From the NCBI GenBank assembly GCA_900320085.1, contig ONRC01000029.1, positions 1 to 34,144 on the forward strand: a DNA stretch of 34,144 nucleotides, read 5' to 3'. This DNA comes from an uncultured Eubacteriales bacterium. GTDB lineage: Bacteria; Bacillota; Clostridia; Christensenellales; Aristaeellaceae. A program made the translations under genes and the position numbers. Positions 8,124 to 15,308 of the stretch are shown here, one piece after another. Numbering within the stretch: the stretch's first letter is position 1; each line of letters opens with the position of its first letter. Below the pieces are notes generated by a model that made no database searches, was not told where the DNA came from, and saw only the letters and a list, made by a program, of their open reading frames with translations.

Positions 8124-9305
8124 TTATTTGGTTCCGGCAAAGGAACTGGCGGTATCCGCGAACACGGCGGCGCCGCCTTCCTTGCGGCGGGAGGTAGCGA
8201 CGCGTTTCATCAGCTCGTCGTAGAACAGATCCTCGTCGAAGGGCAGTTCCACAGGCTTGCCCAGGAAGGCCGACAGGTGCATGGCGTTGGAGAGGGTGAG
8301 GCCGTTGATGCCTTCCTCGCCGCCAGCCACCAGCGGTTCGCCCCGCAGGATGGCGGCAGCCCAGGCGCGGAACACACCCTTGTGCTGGGGGTTCTCCCCA
8401 TCCATTTCCACTTCTACTTCGTGGGCGGGGACGGAGGCGAAGGACGCGGTGTTGGTCTTGGTCCATTCCTGCTCCAGCTGGTCAAATTCCAGCAGATACA
8501 ACTTGTTGTTTTCAGCGATCAGCTGCGCGCCGTCCATCTGTACCTCGAAACGGTTGGAGCCGTGCGGGTCGCCGGTGGAGGTGATGAACACGCCGGTGTG
8601 GCCGTCCTCGTATTCCATGAGCGCGGTCACGTCGTCCTCCACCTCGATGTCGTGCCACTGGCCGTAGCGCATGAAGGCCTGCACCTTTTTGGGCATGCCT
8701 AAAATCCACTGCCACAGGTCCAGCTGATGGGGACACTGGTTCAGCAGCACGCCGCCGCCCTCGCCGCTCCAGGTGGCGCGCCAGTCGCCGCTGTCATAAT
8801 AGAACTGGCTGCGGTACCAGTTGGTGATGAGCCAGTTGGCGCGGCGCACGCGGCCGTATTTGCCGCTCTGCACCAGCTCGCGCATTTTGCGGTAGAGGCA
8901 GTTGGTGCGCTGGTTGAACATCATGCCGAACACCACGTCGGGGTGCTTTTTCGCTTCCTCGTTCATTTCGCGCACCTGCTTGGTGTACACGCCCGCGGGC
9001 TTTTCGCACATCACGTGGATGCCGCGCTTCATGCACTCCATCACGTACTTGGGATGGTCGTAGTGAGGAATGGACACCACGCAGGCGTCGATCAGCCCGC
9101 TGTCCAGCATGGCGATGGCGTCGTCAAACCGGGCGACGTCCTCGCCCAGGGTCGCTTTGGCCCATTCGAGGCGGGCGGGGTTTTTGTCCGCGACAGCGGT
9201 CAGCTTGATTTCCGGGCACCAGGTGGGATCGGTGGTCAGGGAACGGGAATAATTGCCGCCCTGATTGCCGATGCCGATGATTCCGAGACGAACAAAATCA
9301 GCCAT
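8124..9305 (-). CDS. Gfo/Idh/MocA family NAD(P)-dependent oxidoreductase
   Basis: 393 aa. The Rossmann motif GIIGIGNQGGN sits at residues 8-18, the acidic ribose-binding end of beta-2 is AVAD (D40), and the family-defining EKP is at 101-103. The C-terminal sheet domain carries GGGVLLNQCPHQLDLWQWI, whose H/D pair matches the usual catalytic region. Members oxidise or reduce sugars, inositols or sugar acids; the substrate is unknown. The start follows AAGGAG by 7 nt. Its own promoter and terminator bracket it, so it is monocistronic. Long deletions or frameshifts are absent. It could serve uronate, rhamnose or amino-sugar metabolism given the neighbours, but this is inference. Confidence 0.92.
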   Translation of the reverse strand: MADFVRLGIIGIGNQGGNYSRSLTTDPTWCPEIKLTAVADKNPARLEWAKATLGEDVARFDDAIAMLDSGLIDACVVSIPHYDHPKYVMECMKRGIHVMCEKPAGVYTKQVREMNEEAKKHPDVVFGMMFNQRTNCLYRKMRELVQSGKYGRVRRANWLITNWYRSQFYYDSGDWRATWSGEGGGVLLNQCPHQLDLWQWILGMPKKVQAFMRYGQWHDIEVEDDVTALMEYEDGHTGVFITSTGDPHGSNRFEVQMDGAQLIAENNKLYLLEFDQLEQEWTKTNTASFASVPAHEVEVEMDGENPQHKGVFRAWAAAILRGEPLVAGGEEGINGLTLSNAMHLSAFLGKPVELPFDEDLFYDELMKRVATSRRKEGGAAVFADTASSFAGTK

Positions 9306-9366
9306 GTTGTTTCTCCTTCACTTTCGTTTCACGCGGCGGTTACGGGTTGAGTTTGAATCCAGATTC

Positions 9367-9395
9367 ATTATACAACATTCTTTCCGTTTTGTGGA
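9367..9395 (-). promoter_or_regulatory. promoter of the Gfo/Idh gene
   Basis: TCCACA (9390-9395; 4 of 6 to consensus) and TATAAT (9367-9372) are separated by 17 bp on the minus strand. The -10 is perfect and the -35 moderate. Confidence 0.6.
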
Positions 9396-9422
9396 GTGTT
9401 TTTTTCAACGTTTTTCCCTGCT

Positions 9423-9451
9423 AAAAAAGCGGCGCTGATCTCCAGCGCCGC
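9423..9451 (-). terminator. intrinsic terminator of the solute-binding protein gene
   Basis: A perfect 9-bp stem (9429-9437 with 9443-9451) has a 5-nt loop and is followed by six T on the minus strand, shortly after the stop codon at 9473. Confidence 0.9.
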
Positions 9452-9472
9452 AGGCATTTTCATTTGCGGTTG

Positions 9473-10438
9473 TTATTGAAAGTAGTATTCGTCCGCGGGC
9501 ACCTTGCCGCCGACAGAGGCAGGGTTCGCGGCGAACAGGATGTCATACAGCGGGGCGGCCTGGGCCTGCATCTCCGCGCCGGACACGAAGACCAGGCGGC
9601 AGGAGGGCAGCGCTTTTTCGGCCAGCGGCGCGGCGGGGATGATTTCCAGCGCAGCGATTTCCTTCGCGGCGTCGGCGACGTTTTCATTGGCGAAAGCGAT
9701 GGAGGCTTCCAGATCCTTCATGAACTGCGCCACCTGTTCGGGGTGCGCTTCCACAAATTCCTTTCGGGCGATGACCACGCTCATGGACAGCTGGGCGTCG
9801 GCAAAGCCGTTCTTCTGGGCGGCGGCCGCAAATTCTTCGGTGATGTCCAGCGCCTTGCGGAAGCTGGGGTTCTTCATCAGCACCTGGGTCACCAGGGGTT
9901 CGGGCAGCATGACCACGTCGGCCAGGCCTTCGATGGCCTTGGAGGCCACGGCGGCGTGCTCGGCTTCAAACTCCATGTTGGCCTTGACGCCGTTGGTGTC
10001 CAGGATGTAGTTCATCACGTATTCCGGGGTCGCGCCCTGGCCGGCGTTCAGGATGGTTTTGCCTTCCAGGTCGGCGACGGAGTGGATGCTGTCGCCGTTT
10101 TCCAGCACATACAGCATACCGCGGGTGATGAGGGACAGAGCGCGCACGCCGCCCTCGGTCTTGTTGAACAGCACAGAGCCCACATTGATGGGCACGGCGG
10201 CAATGTCCACCTGACCGGAAATGACCAGCGCGTTCACCTCGGCGGGCGCGGCCACCAGGGTCAGGTCATAGTTGCCTTCGTCCACGGTGATCATGTGGGC
10301 CAGCGCCATTCCGGTGGGGCCTTTCAGGCCCGCCACCCGCACGGGCGCAGTGGTTTCGGCGGCGTTCTCCGCCATGCAAACGAAGGGGATGCTCACGGCC
10401 AGCACCAGCACGGCCAGGATTTTAAAGAAATTTTTCAT
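9473..10438 (-). CDS. ABC transporter substrate-binding protein (NMT1/SsuA-like)
   Basis: 321 aa. The N-terminal signal peptide is MKNFFKILAVLVLAVSIPFV, cleaved probably just after CMA. The mature part has the type-2 periplasmic-binding pattern: VRVAGLKGPTGMALAHMI, a hinge around VNALVISGQVDIAAVPINVG, and the PEPLVTQVL segment seen in nitrate/sulfonate/thiamine-precursor binding proteins. The ATG at 10438 is preferred to a TTG two codons upstream because AAGG lies 9 nt before it. It starts only 2 nt after the TM1266-type gene, so the two are translated together. No permease or ATPase gene is nearby, so it is an orphan in this window. The ligand is unknown; sulfonate, pyrimidine precursors and metal-linked anions all occur in this group. 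Confidence 0.86.
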   Translation of the reverse strand: MKNFFKILAVLVLAVSIPFVCMAENAAETTAPVRVAGLKGPTGMALAHMITVDEGNYDLTLVAAPAEVNALVISGQVDIAAVPINVGSVLFNKTEGGVRALSLITRGMLYVLENGDSIHSVADLEGKTILNAGQGATPEYVMNYILDTNGVKANMEFEAEHAAVASKAIEGLADVVMLPEPLVTQVLMKNPSFRKALDITEEFAAAAQKNGFADAQLSMSVVIARKEFVEAHPEQVAQFMKDLEASIAFANENVADAAKEIAALEIIPAAPLAEKALPSCRLVFVSGAEMQAQAAPLYDILFAANPASVGGKVPADEYYFQ

Positions 10439-10440
10439 GG

Positions 10441-10707
10441 TCAATTACCTTCTTTCTCTTTGCTTTTTGTCATCGCGCTTTTCACCTGCACGCCGGGCAC
10501 GTTGCCCAGCTTGCCGGTGAAGCTGCCCACCCGGATATTATCCCCGCGAACCAGCAAGCCAATCACCGCCATGTTCCTTTCATGGTCGGGCACGCCGATG
10601 CGGCCCGTCACCATATCCTGAAACTGGGAAATAATTTGGTTCACCTTCGCGGTCTGGGTCAGATCCTCGATGACGATCCCGATAAAACCGATGCGTTCTT
10701 CTTCCAT
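10441..10707 (-). CDS. TM1266-type iron-only hydrogenase system putative regulator
   Basis: 88 aa, the normal size. The sequence RIGFIGIVIEDLTQTAKVNQ...DMVTGRIGVPDHERNMAVIGLLVRGDN...SFTGKLGNVPGVQVKSA matches the small ACT/NikR-like family named after Thermotoga TM1266 (TIGR03959), usually found beside FeFe-hydrogenase maturation genes. The start is set by GAGG about 10 nt before the ATG at 10707; extra codons upstream are in the structured leader. It is followed at 2 nt by a solute-binding protein gene rather than by hydE, hydF or hydG, an unusual context. It may sense a metabolite and regulate, but its function is not proven in the family. Confidence 0.85.
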   Translation of the reverse strand: MEEERIGFIGIVIEDLTQTAKVNQIISQFQDMVTGRIGVPDHERNMAVIGLLVRGDNIRVGSFTGKLGNVPGVQVKSAMTKSKEKEGN

Positions 10708-10733
10708 GGAACTTTTTCCTCTTCTTCCTTTCC

Positions 10734-10763
10734 AAAAAGAAAAGCATGACGATTCTGCCATGC
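10734..10763 (-). terminator. terminator-like hairpin in the leader of the TM1266-type gene
   Basis: On the minus strand GCATGGC (10757-10763) pairs with GTCATGC (10744-10750) through 7 bp with one G-U and a 6-nt loop, directly followed by TTTTCTTTTT (10734-10743). It lies before the coding region, in the position of an attenuator. Confidence 0.55.
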
Positions 10764-10897
10764 GCCCCAAAAACCCTTTGATGCCTCCTTTCGCTCTCGG
10801 GCCCGGACGCATCCCTGCCCTTAAGGGAAACTAATTTTGTATTCGCGCCTGCCGCTGGCCTCCATACGTCCGCATTCGGGTTTGCCGTTCAGCGCGT
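10764..10897 (-). promoter_or_regulatory. structured leader, candidate attenuator or riboswitch of unknown class
   Basis: On the minus strand CGGACGTAT (10864-10872) can pair with ATGCGTCCG (10804-10812), a 9-bp stem with one G-U, closing about 51 nt that include the palindrome CCCTTAAGGG (10818-10827). Part of the right arm, GATGC (10809-10813), can instead pair with GCATC (10780-10784), just after AAAGGAGG. The two pairings exclude each other, and a terminator-like hairpin follows. I could not match it to a riboswitch class. The structure is read by eye. Confidence 0.45.
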
Positions 10898-10902
10898 GTT
10901 TT

Positions 10903-10908
10903 ATTATA
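10903..10908 (-). promoter_or_regulatory. -10 element for the TM1266-type / solute-binding protein operon
   Basis: A perfect TATAAT on the minus strand lies in an AT-rich gap; the -35 region is T-rich but poor (TTTTCT at 17 bp). It would give a leader of about 190 nt. Confidence 0.5.
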
Positions 10909-10944
10909 CACGATCCTGCCGAAAAAGAAAAGAGCTTTTTCCGG

Positions 10945-10987
10945 AAAGAAAAACCGGCTGCCGAGGTTTTCCCTTCGGCAGCCGGTT
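10945..10987 (-). terminator. intrinsic terminator of the CxxC-repeat gene
   Basis: A perfect 13-bp stem (10952-10964 with 10975-10987) has a 10-nt loop and a T-rich tail on the minus strand, 13 nt after the stop codon. Confidence 0.88.
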
Positions 10988-11000
10988 CAGTAAAATGGGA

Positions 11001-12773
11001 TTATTGGATCATCGCCATCATCTGGTCGATCCACTTCTGGTCGGCGGAGAAGCGTCGGACGCCCACGCTGTCGGCGTCGTAATCGGCTTTCAGGGTAATC
11101 GCCACGATCACATGGGCGTCTTCGCCAAAGCGGGCCTTCAGGTCGATCGGCTCGTTGAAATCAAAGGAGATGGCGTGATTGCCGGTTTTCAGGGCTTCCA
11201 GATCGGGATACACCACCAGGGATTCGGAATGCACGTTGATCTTGGACGAGCTGAGCTTGTACTGCACTTCCTGGCTGTCCTGGCCGTTGACCAGCGTCGC
11301 CGTGCCGACGGTGTACTGATTGCTGGCGATCAGGGGATAAGTGAACACGCCTTCCTGGGACAAATCCACCGGGGTGACGCGGTTCCACACGCTGCCCCCG
11401 ATCAGTTCGCGGGTAGTGGGGCCGAAGGAAGTGACGGTGTTGTTATAGTACATGTGGGACTGCTTGCTTTGCGCCTGAACCGTTTCCTTTTCCTTCACTT
11501 CACCGCAGATCGCGCAGGTCAGCTGCCCGTCATTCTGCACGTAGGTATGGCCATAAGCAGGCAGGACGAGCGTTTCCTCCAATCCGCACACAGCGCATCG
11601 CCGCACGGCTTCGCCGTCCTCGTCACAGGTGGCTTCCGTATAGCTGACAGCTACCCATTGATGCCCCGAAGCCGGAAGCAGGGTCGTCTCTTCCAGACCG
11701 CAAATAATGCAGCGGCGTTTCACAAGCCGGTCGCTGATGCACGTGTCGCCCGTCAGCTCATCCAGGTCTTCCCATTCGGTCCACTGATGGTCCGTTATGG
11801 GCAGCACGCTGATATAATCATCACCGCACAGCGGGCAGTGCATTTCTTCCTGTCCCTCCTGGACGCAGGTGGGATCGGTGCGGCTTACAAGCTGGAAGGA
11901 ATGAGGTTCGATGATTTCCTCCACGCGGCAGGCTGCCTCAATCACCTGGTTGCAGTCCAGACAAACCAGATCATACTGCCGGACGGCCTTATGCCCGTCC
12001 TGGCTGCCGAGGGATTCATACCAAGGCTGGTCGTGCAACACTTCGCGCACTTCGTGGGAATCGTTATGCTGCTGAGGTTCTGCTTCGTCCTGCAGTTCAT
12101 CAGCAGGTGGGGCGGGAATATCGCGGATTTCTTCCAGCCCGCAGACCACGCAATGGCGCGATCCCGACGCTTCCTCCCAGGGTTCCCAGGTATGCTCCGT
12201 CACCGGCAGGACGTTCACGACCGTATCGCCGCACTGAACACAGTACAGCGTTTCCTCTCCCGGCGCGGCGCAGGTCGGCATCGTGCGGCTCTGTACCGCT
12301 AAGGCGTGGGGCTCATAGATTTCTTCCGTGCGGTAATTTTCCTGAACGACCTGCTGGCAATCGCTGCAGTACAGGTCATACGTCCGTTTGGTGTAATGCC
12401 CGTTCGGATCGCCGATGGAAATCACCGACGCGTCATGCAGCACTTCCCAGGTCTGGTGGTCTGCGGTATGGCCCGCGGACGGCTGAATTTCAGCTGCTTC
12501 TTCTTCCTCATATTCGGAAGGAAGGTCCGGCTCATCCTCCAATTCCTCGTCCGGCTCCTGGTCAGAGCCGTCCGAATCCGTTGGCGCCAGAGCATCTGAC
12601 GGCTGATCGTCAATAAAAGGATCATCGTCATTCGGGGACAGTGCTCCGCTTTCCTCCGACACCGTTCCTGCAAACGGTTCTTCACCGGTTTCCTCCGCCC
12701 ATGCCGGCAGGCAAACGCACAGCAGCAGCACGGTCAGAATCAAGAAAAATCGTTTCGTAATGGTTACCTCCAT
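11001..12773 (-). CDS. secreted CxxC (zinc-ribbon-like) repeat protein
   Basis: 590 aa. A signal peptide (hydrophobic core RFFLILTVLLLCVCL, likely cleavage after AWA at 26) is followed by a very acidic linker (27-100). Residues 109-223 and 244-365 are a tandem duplication (both start EVLHD, then YDL.C.DC, EEI.EPH, PTC, C..CGD, H.W and C..CGLEE), and a half-repeat follows to about 425. Eight CxxC pairs are visible, suggesting metal-binding knuckles or disulfides outside the cell. The C-terminal 160 residues form a different domain without cysteines (TRELIGGSVWNRVTPVDLS onward). The function is unknown. Its start is ambiguous: GGAGG overlaps the ATG at 12773 and lies 5 nt before an in-frame ATT (12761). 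A strong promoter lies upstream and a terminator downstream, so it is a single-gene unit. Confidence 0.8.
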   Translation of the reverse strand: MEVTITKRFFLILTVLLLCVCLPAWAEETGEEPFAGTVSEESGALSPNDDDPFIDDQPSDALAPTDSDGSDQEPDEELEDEPDLPSEYEEEEAAEIQPSAGHTADHQTWEVLHDASVISIGDPNGHYTKRTYDLYCSDCQQVVQENYRTEEIYEPHALAVQSRTMPTCAAPGEETLYCVQCGDTVVNVLPVTEHTWEPWEEASGSRHCVVCGLEEIRDIPAPPADELQDEAEPQQHNDSHEVREVLHDQPWYESLGSQDGHKAVRQYDLVCLDCNQVIEAACRVEEIIEPHSFQLVSRTDPTCVQEGQEEMHCPLCGDDYISVLPITDHQWTEWEDLDELTGDTCISDRLVKRRCIICGLEETTLLPASGHQWVAVSYTEATCDEDGEAVRRCAVCGLEETLVLPAYGHTYVQNDGQLTCAICGEVKEKETVQAQSKQSHMYYNNTVTSFGPTTRELIGGSVWNRVTPVDLSQEGVFTYPLIASNQYTVGTATLVNGQDSQEVQYKLSSSKINVHSESLVVYPDLEALKTGNHAISFDFNEPIDLKARFGEDAHVIVAITLKADYDADSVGVRRFSADQKWIDQMMAMIQ

Positions 12774-12785
12774 AATATCGGTCAT

Positions 12786-12837
12786 CCGGCAAAACAATTG
12801 CCGGGGAACACTGTTTCTATGGGGCAAACAATTTGCC
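12786..12837 (-). promoter_or_regulatory. two related inverted repeats in the 5' region of the CxxC-repeat gene
   Basis: CCGGCAA...TTGCCGG (12786-12804) and GGCAAA...TTTGCC (12823-12837) share the GGCAA/TTGCC arms and lie about 35 bp centre to centre. The second begins at the expected transcription start. They may be operators for one repressor or 5' RNA hairpins. Confidence 0.5.
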
Positions 12838-12843
12838 ATCGTT

Positions 12844-12872
12844 ATCATACCATAGCTGCGTTTATCTGTCAA
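12844..12872 (-). promoter_or_regulatory. sigma-A promoter of the CxxC-repeat gene
   Basis: A perfect TTGACA (12867-12872) and TATGAT (12844-12849) are separated by 17 bp on the minus strand. This is the best -35 among the minus-strand promoters here. Confidence 0.85.
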
Positions 12873-12943
12873 CTTTATATGTATAATTTGGTTCATTTTC
12901 AAAAATTTTTATACATTTTATAGGATTTTATTCTAAATAATCC

Positions 12944-12975
12944 AAAATGCCGCCGCCCCTTACGGGGCAGCGGCA
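12944..12975 (-). terminator. intrinsic terminator of the HtrA-like gene
   Basis: TGCCGCTGCCCC and GGGGCGGCGGCA (12964-12975 and 12948-12959) form a 12-bp stem with one mismatch and a 4-nt loop; a short T-run follows on the minus strand. Confidence 0.75.
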
Positions 12976-12988
12976 GAGAAAGCGACGA

Positions 12989-14290
12989 TTAAAAATGCAT
13001 ATTATCGACCACGCGCAGGGTGATGGTGAGGTCCACATATTCGCCCTGGCCCAGCTTGTTGACGTCGATGTTGTTCAGGTTGGTCTTTTCGCTCAGTTCG
13101 GGATCACGGTACACCTTCAATTGCACCTGATCGCCTTCATGATAGCCGTTCAGCTTGGTGATCAGCGCGTTCTGAGAATCCAGCACCGTGCCGTCCATTT
13201 CCACCACGATGTCGCCGACCTTCACGCCGCCGTCATCCGCGGGAGAACCGGCTTCCACAGCGCGGACGAAGGCGCCTGCGGGCAGGCCGTAGCGGGAGCT
13301 GTTGGACAGGGTGGTGATGGTCACGCCCAGGCGGGGCTTGCCGTACAGGGGAGAATCAATGTGTTCTTCTTCGCCGTCATCGCTTTGGCTGCGGGTATCG
13401 GCGCTCTTATCGGCGTTGTTGTAATCCTTCAGCACTTCGGTGATAAGGGGCTTGGCCACGTTGATCGGGATGCACAGGCCGATGTTGTCCGCCTGCTCGC
13501 CGGTAGAGAAGAAGAAGCTGCTGCCGCTGGAGCTCAGCGCGTACATGGAGGGAATGCCCTGCAGCTGGCCCAGCAGGTTGAACATGCCGCCGCCGGAGTT
13601 GCCGGAGTTGATGGCAGCGTCGGTCTGGATCATAGTGTTGGTCACGGTGGAAATGCGGCCGTATTTGTCCATGCTGCGGTCGGTCACTTCACGGCCCAGA
13701 CCGGACACGACGCCTACAGAAACAGAACGGGAGAAGCGTTCGCCCAGGGGGTTGCCGATGACGATGGCCCATTCGCCCACCTGCAGAGCGTCGCTGTCGC
13801 CCAGCTGCACGGGCTCAAGGTTCAGATTTTTGACTTCCAGCACGGCGATATCCAGTTCGGCATCATAGCCCACCACGGTGGCCTCATGTTCTTCTTCATC
13901 GGTGCCGGTGGTCACGGTCACGCGGGACGCGCCATCCACCACGTGGTAGTTGGTCAGCACGTGGCCATATTTCGTGATGACCACGCCGGAGCCGGTGCCC
14001 CGCAGGCTTTCGCGGGTTTCGGGCTGGCCGTAGCCATAGCCGAAGCCGTAGCCGTAATAAGAAGTAGAGGTGGCGTAGTTATTCACGCCCACCACACTGT
14101 TGCGCACGTCATTGACCACGTTCAGGAACGGGCTTTCGATCTTGCTCTGATCGGTGGTGGTGTTTACGATCTCGTCAATTTCGCTTTCAGTCAAACCGTT
14201 GGTAGCGGCGTTGGCGGAAATCACCGTCGCGCCGATCATGACCACTGCCAGCAGCACGGCCACGATACCCACGTACATACGCTTTTTCAT
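12989..14290 (-). CDS. htrA: HtrA/DegP-type trypsin-like serine protease with PDZ domain
   Basis: 433 aa. An N-terminal membrane segment (residues 5-29) would anchor it outside the membrane. A tyrosine/glycine-rich linker (73-88) follows. The chymotrypsin-fold domain shows the catalytic triad H116 (TNYHVVDG), D147 (AELDIAVLEV) and S232 (NSGNSGGGMF). A PDZ domain covers about 325-405 (LGVTITTL, PAGAFVRAVEAGSPADDGGVKVGDIVVEMDG). The family degrades or refolds damaged exported proteins. The ATG at 14290 has AAAGGA 9 nt before it; a TTG six codons upstream lies within the AAAGG site itself. An unusual insert of Ser and Phe (ALSSSGSSFFFSTGE) follows the nucleophile region. It is monocistronic, with its own promoter and terminator. 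Confidence 0.93.
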   Translation of the reverse strand: MKKRMYVGIVAVLLAVVMIGATVISANAATNGLTESEIDEIVNTTTDQSKIESPFLNVVNDVRNSVVGVNNYATSTSYYGYGFGYGYGQPETRESLRGTGSGVVITKYGHVLTNYHVVDGASRVTVTTGTDEEEHEATVVGYDAELDIAVLEVKNLNLEPVQLGDSDALQVGEWAIVIGNPLGERFSRSVSVGVVSGLGREVTDRSMDKYGRISTVTNTMIQTDAAINSGNSGGGMFNLLGQLQGIPSMYALSSSGSSFFFSTGEQADNIGLCIPINVAKPLITEVLKDYNNADKSADTRSQSDDGEEEHIDSPLYGKPRLGVTITTLSNSSRYGLPAGAFVRAVEAGSPADDGGVKVGDIVVEMDGTVLDSQNALITKLNGYHEGDQVQLKVYRDPELSEKTNLNNIDVNKLGQGEYVDLTITLRVVDNMHF

Positions 14291-14326
14291 ATCATTACTT
14301 CCTTTCAAAAAATGTCATTCAATTTC

Positions 14327-14379
14327 AAAGCCGTACTCTTGGGGAGGCATCCCTCTCTTCTGAGTACGGCTTTATTATA
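14327..14379 (-). promoter_or_regulatory. -10 element and 5' hairpin of the HtrA-like gene
   Basis: TATAAT (14374-14379) on the minus strand abuts a perfect 12-bp inverted repeat, 14362-14373 with 14327-14338. Transcription should start inside the first arm, so the mRNA would carry a 5'-terminal stem of about 7 bp or the DNA could be an operator. No clear -35 is placed at 17 bp. Confidence 0.5.
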
Positions 14380-14421
14380 GAAACCTATTTTTACAGAATT
14401 TTGATACAATCGTGACAAAAA

Positions 14422-15291
14422 TTAGACACCCGTTCCGTCAAAATTGGGGGTAAACGCGCCGTCCGCCGCTTCCTTTTCCTGGGTGTAGCCGGGCAGGTCC
14501 AGCATTTCAAAATGTGTCAGCACCCGCTTATATTCCGCGTCGGTCACCCGCCGGTCCAGGCCGGGCACCGTGCACCAGGGTTCCGGCGTGTATTGCCTCA
14601 TGAGGGAAACGGGCGTGCCCTTGGGCAGGTGTTCCGCAATGAAGTCCAGGGCGCGGATACTGTCGCCCGTGCAGCCGGGCAGGATCAGATGCCGCACGAT
14701 CACGCCCTTTTGCATCATCCCGTCGGCATCGTATACCGTTCCTCCGGTCTGGCGGCACATTTCCAGCAGCGCTTCGGAAGCGGCTTCAAAATAGTCCGGT
14801 GCGCCCGCGCACAGCTTTGCCAGCCGGGGGGAGACGTGCTTCAAGTCGGGCAGGTAAATGTCCACCGCGCCTTTTAGGCGTTTCAGCGTGTCCACTGTTT
14901 CATAGCCGCCCGTGTTCCAAACGATGGGAATATTCGGATGATACAGTTCAAGCGCTTCCAGAATGGCAGGAACAAATGGCGTTCCGGTCACCAGGTTGAT
15001 ATTATGCGCGCCCTGGTCTTCCAATTCCCGGAAAATATCGGCCAGACGCTGAACGGAAATATCCTGCCCCTGTCCCTCGTGGCTGATGGAATAGTTCTGG
15101 CAATAGGCGCAGCGCAGGGTGCACCCCGAAAAGAACACCGTGCCGCTGCCCCGCGTGCCGGAAATGCAGGGTTCTTCCCAGAAGTGCAGCGCCGCCCGGG
15201 CGACCCGGGGCCTCTCCCCCATGCCGCAGAAGCCCGTTTTCACGCTGCGGTCCACCCCGCATTGGCGGGGGCAAAGTGTACAGACGGACAT
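14422..15291 (-). CDS. radical SAM protein, PflX/pyruvate-formate-lyase-activase-like
   Basis: 289 aa. The radical SAM 4Fe-4S motif CxxxCxxC is C57, C61, C64 (SGCTLRCAYCQNY). An N-terminal cysteine set (C4, C7, C11, C22) resembles the extra motif of PflX-type proteins. Downstream, NLVTGTPFVPAILEAL and DIYLPDLKH follow the family pattern. Such proteins generate a 5'-deoxyadenosyl radical; the target of PflX is unknown. GAGGGGG lies about 8 nt before the ATG at 15291, while the ATG at 15300 touches it, so the inner start is preferred. It is the last gene of an operon after GH2 and GH78, starting 17 nt after the GH78 stop. No glycyl radical enzyme is nearby. Confidence 0.87.
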   Translation of the reverse strand: MSVCTLCPRQCGVDRSVKTGFCGMGERPRVARAALHFWEEPCISGTRGSGTVFFSGCTLRCAYCQNYSISHEGQGQDISVQRLADIFRELEDQGAHNINLVTGTPFVPAILEALELYHPNIPIVWNTGGYETVDTLKRLKGAVDIYLPDLKHVSPRLAKLCAGAPDYFEAASEALLEMCRQTGGTVYDADGMMQKGVIVRHLILPGCTGDSIRALDFIAEHLPKGTPVSLMRQYTPEPWCTVPGLDRRVTDAEYKRVLTHFEMLDLPGYTQEKEAADGAFTPNFDGTGV

Positions 15292-15308
15292 AGCTTCCAT
15301 CCCCCTCT

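Noticed and set aside
10834..10900. Partial resemblance of the leader to a c-di-GMP-I (GEMM-I) riboswitch (GGCAAACC then GGACG)
   Set aside because: The GNRA-type tetraloop, its receptor and the GCAAAGCC block are not seen, so I leave the leader unclassified.
12947..14380. A 477-codon plus-strand open frame opposite the HtrA-like gene
   Set aside because: Low-complexity H/Q/V/G-rich translation with no domain, while the other strand has a full catalytic triad and PDZ domain.
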